In this document: positions 62,947 to 64,000 of the stretch, piece by piece
Numbering within the stretch: the stretch's first letter is position 1
Layout of the letters: the number at the start of each line of letters is the position of its first letter
Assembly (NCBI GenBank): GCA_965212165.1
Contig: OZ243096.1
Location: 620,001-684,000 of the forward strand
Length of the DNA stretch: 64,000 nt
From: RHLJ01 sp965212165
GTDB lineage: Bacteria > Bacteroidota > Rhodothermia > Balneolales > Balneolaceae
Reading direction: 5' to 3'
Made by a program: the position numbers and the translations under genes
The notes under the pieces: model-generated
Databases searched by the model: none
What the model saw: only the letters and a program-made list of their open reading frames with translations
Told to the model about the DNA's origin: nothing

Positions 62947-63705
62947 TTATAACCAATCAACGATGTCGTCTTTATGCTCCACTTTTACATACTCTTCAAA
63001 GAGTTGATGTAAGGTAGAATCTCGTTGTAATTCTTTTCTACTGATGGAATCTAGATAAGCAATAATTAATCCCTCGTGAAGAATAGCGATATCATCACAT
63101 AGGTTTTCAACCACTTCCAGAATATGGCTAGTTATAATAATAGTAACTCCTCTCGCTTTCAGTTTTCGAATAACTGTTTTCATGCGATCGATTGATATAA
63201 CATCAACCGCTTCAAAAGGCTCATCTAGAAGCAGAACTTTGGGTTCTACCAAAACTGAAGTTACAAAAGCCAGTTTCTTTCGGCTACCAGATGATAGCTT
63301 ATTCACCTTTATTTTGGCGTAATCTTTAATTTCAAAAAAGTCTAGCAAAGAATATGCTCGCTCTATTAGGCCTTTATTGTCTATATCGTAGATATCACAT
63401 ACATACTCAATAAACTCGAGGCAACTAAACTGCTCAAACAATAAAGGTGGCTGAAGTACAGAAGAAAGTTCACGTTTTATTGCTAATTCATTTTCTGAAT
63501 TAAGTGGCAGCCCAATGATCTCAATCTCTCCTTCTTCAAAATCTAGGAGACCTGTTAATACTCCAATAAGTGTACTTTTACCGGCACCATTTGGACCAAT
63601 AAGTCCAAAAATAGTCCCTTCAGGAACGTCCAGGTTTAAGTCTTTGAGAACTGCTGTGTCTTCGTAGCTTTTTACTAAGCCCGTAATTGAAATTGCATTA
63701 GCCAT
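62947..63705 (-). CDS. ABC transporter ATP-binding protein
   Basis: 252 residues of an exporter-type ATPase: Walker A GPNGAGKST (37-45), VLQPPLLFEQFS Q-loop, signature LSSGSRKKLAF (degenerate, normal form is LSGGQ), Walker B VLLLDEPFEAVD and switch His ITSHILEVV. Similar to the ATPases of multidrug/antibiotic exporters. No permease gene is beside it in the window; its start overlaps the end of lgt by 8 bases, so it is translated from the lgt message. Confidence 0.92.
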   Translation of the reverse strand: MANAISITGLVKSYEDTAVLKDLNLDVPEGTIFGLIGPNGAGKSTLIGVLTGLLDFEEGEIEIIGLPLNSENELAIKRELSSVLQPPLLFEQFSCLEFIEYVCDIYDIDNKGLIERAYSLLDFFEIKDYAKIKVNKLSSGSRKKLAFVTSVLVEPKVLLLDEPFEAVDVISIDRMKTVIRKLKARGVTIIITSHILEVVENLCDDIAILHEGLIIAYLDSISRKELQRDSTLHQLFEEYVKVEHKDDIVDWL

Positions 63706-64000
63706 TCGATTTTCTCTTTGTGTAATATCTTATTGCATAAATAATGGTGAAAAGACCATACGCCAACAGCGCAACCTGGAGGTTTGTCATATTTCCGAAA
63801 GCGATGAATTCCCGATCTCCTCGAATAAACTCAAGAGCAAATCTGAGGAGAGCGTAACCCCCGGTATGAATGAAAAATATAAGGGGTGATTTCTTATCCG
63901 AATTCCAGATTTTATGGAATACCCAAAGAATGATACCCAATAATATAAAGTCGCCTAACATCTCATAAAGTTGCGTCGGATGCAGTGCCGCACTTACTGT
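63698..64000 (-). CDS. lgt: Prolipoprotein diacylglyceryl transferase, C-terminal part (5' end outside window)
   Basis: Attaches diacylglycerol to the lipobox Cys of prolipoproteins in the inner membrane. The frame runs from the window edge to a stop at 63698, 100 residues. It contains LHPTQLYEMLGDFILLGIIL, the conserved ExxD-like HPTQLYE part, and ALLRFALEFIRGDREF, the Arg/Glu region of Lgt. It should start some 170 residues further upstream, beyond the window. The ABC ATPase overlaps its end by 8 bases. The many lipoproteins in this window would need it. Confidence 0.9.
   Translation of the reverse strand, partial: TVSAALHPTQLYEMLGDFILLGIILWVFHKIWNSDKKSPLIFFIHTGGYALLRFALEFIRGDREFIAFGNMTNLQVALLAYGLFTIIYAIRYYTKRKSNG

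Noticed and set aside
1..64000. tRNA, rRNA, CRISPR, prophage or insertion sequence
   Set aside because: All intergenic gaps were read for TpsiC-like GGTTCGA arms, regularly spaced repeats and transposase or integrase motifs; none was found.

Overview
The window is a stretch of ordinary, densely packed chromosome from a Gram-negative bacterium of the Bacteroidota/FCB superphylum. Balneolota or a close relative (Balneola/Gracilimonas type, typically marine) is my best guess. The evidence is: clearly AT-rich DNA; a secreted amylase ending in an NYPNPFNP-type C-terminal sorting domain; TonB/ExbBD and plugless outer-membrane barrels; an HU-SPOR fusion; a BNR-repeat exported giant; a DUF5117-type metalloprotease; few Shine-Dalgarno sequences; and several candidate promoters of the Bacteroidota form (TTG, about 19 bases, TAnnTTTG). 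I saw no rRNA, tRNA, CRISPR array, transposase, integrase or phage gene.

Layout. 1-5.6 kb: 5'-part of glgB, a LolC/E-like permease, a membrane-anchored Mur ligase and a sugar nucleotidyltransferase. 5.6-8.4 kb: a four-gene minus-strand operon of small pseudopilin-like proteins and a beta-helix adhesin-like protein. 8.5-10.6 kb: a GH26-like lipoprotein and an exported TIM-barrel isomerase. 10.6-15.9 kb: UspA, CCA-adding enzyme, ispE and glgP, closed by a clear terminator. 16-20.9 kb: MscS channel, then a tight trio of cupredoxin, dCache/HAMP/class III cyclase and outer-membrane barrel. 21.2-26 kb: secreted GH13 amylase converging on a 1063-residue BNR-repeat protein. 26.1-31.7 kb: a six-gene operon (barrel, mini-HU, HU-SPOR, ExbB, ExbD, TonB). 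31.8-37.9 kb: a five-gene operon gcvT-comB-ftsK-lolA-flippase with overlapping ends.

38-50 kb: flavin reductase, Mrp/ApbC, DoxX, sodium/solute symporter, glutamate-type dehydrogenase, a membrane protein with an M15-peptidase-like tail, small membrane proteins, a renal-type dipeptidase lipoprotein, DinB, and an ECF sigma / anti-sigma / exported protein trio. 50-57 kb: Aat, a zinc metalloprotease, an AGCS symporter, MarC, a GAF-domain fRMsr-like protein, a TerB-like protein and a DUF6174-like lipoprotein. 57-62.1 kb: a sugar-oxidation neighbourhood (jelly-roll protein, exported TIM-barrel, GMC oxidoreductase with a predicted 3Fe-4S site, gluconate dehydrogenase subunit 3). 62.2-64 kb: cytidylate-kinase-like protein, ABC ATPase and the 3' end of lgt.

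Functional themes are storage and external alpha-glucan use (GlgB, GlgP, GH13), periplasmic oxidation of sugars (GMC island), envelope biogenesis (LolA, LolC/E-like, Lgt, TonB system, FtsK, Mur ligase), and sodium-coupled amino-acid uptake with dehydrogenase-based catabolism. The candidates I consider least described are the cupredoxin-cyclase-barrel trio, the pseudopilin-like operon, the barrel/HU/HU-SPOR/Exb-TonB operon and the GMC island. All functional assignments are from reading motifs by eye; none was confirmed by a database search.
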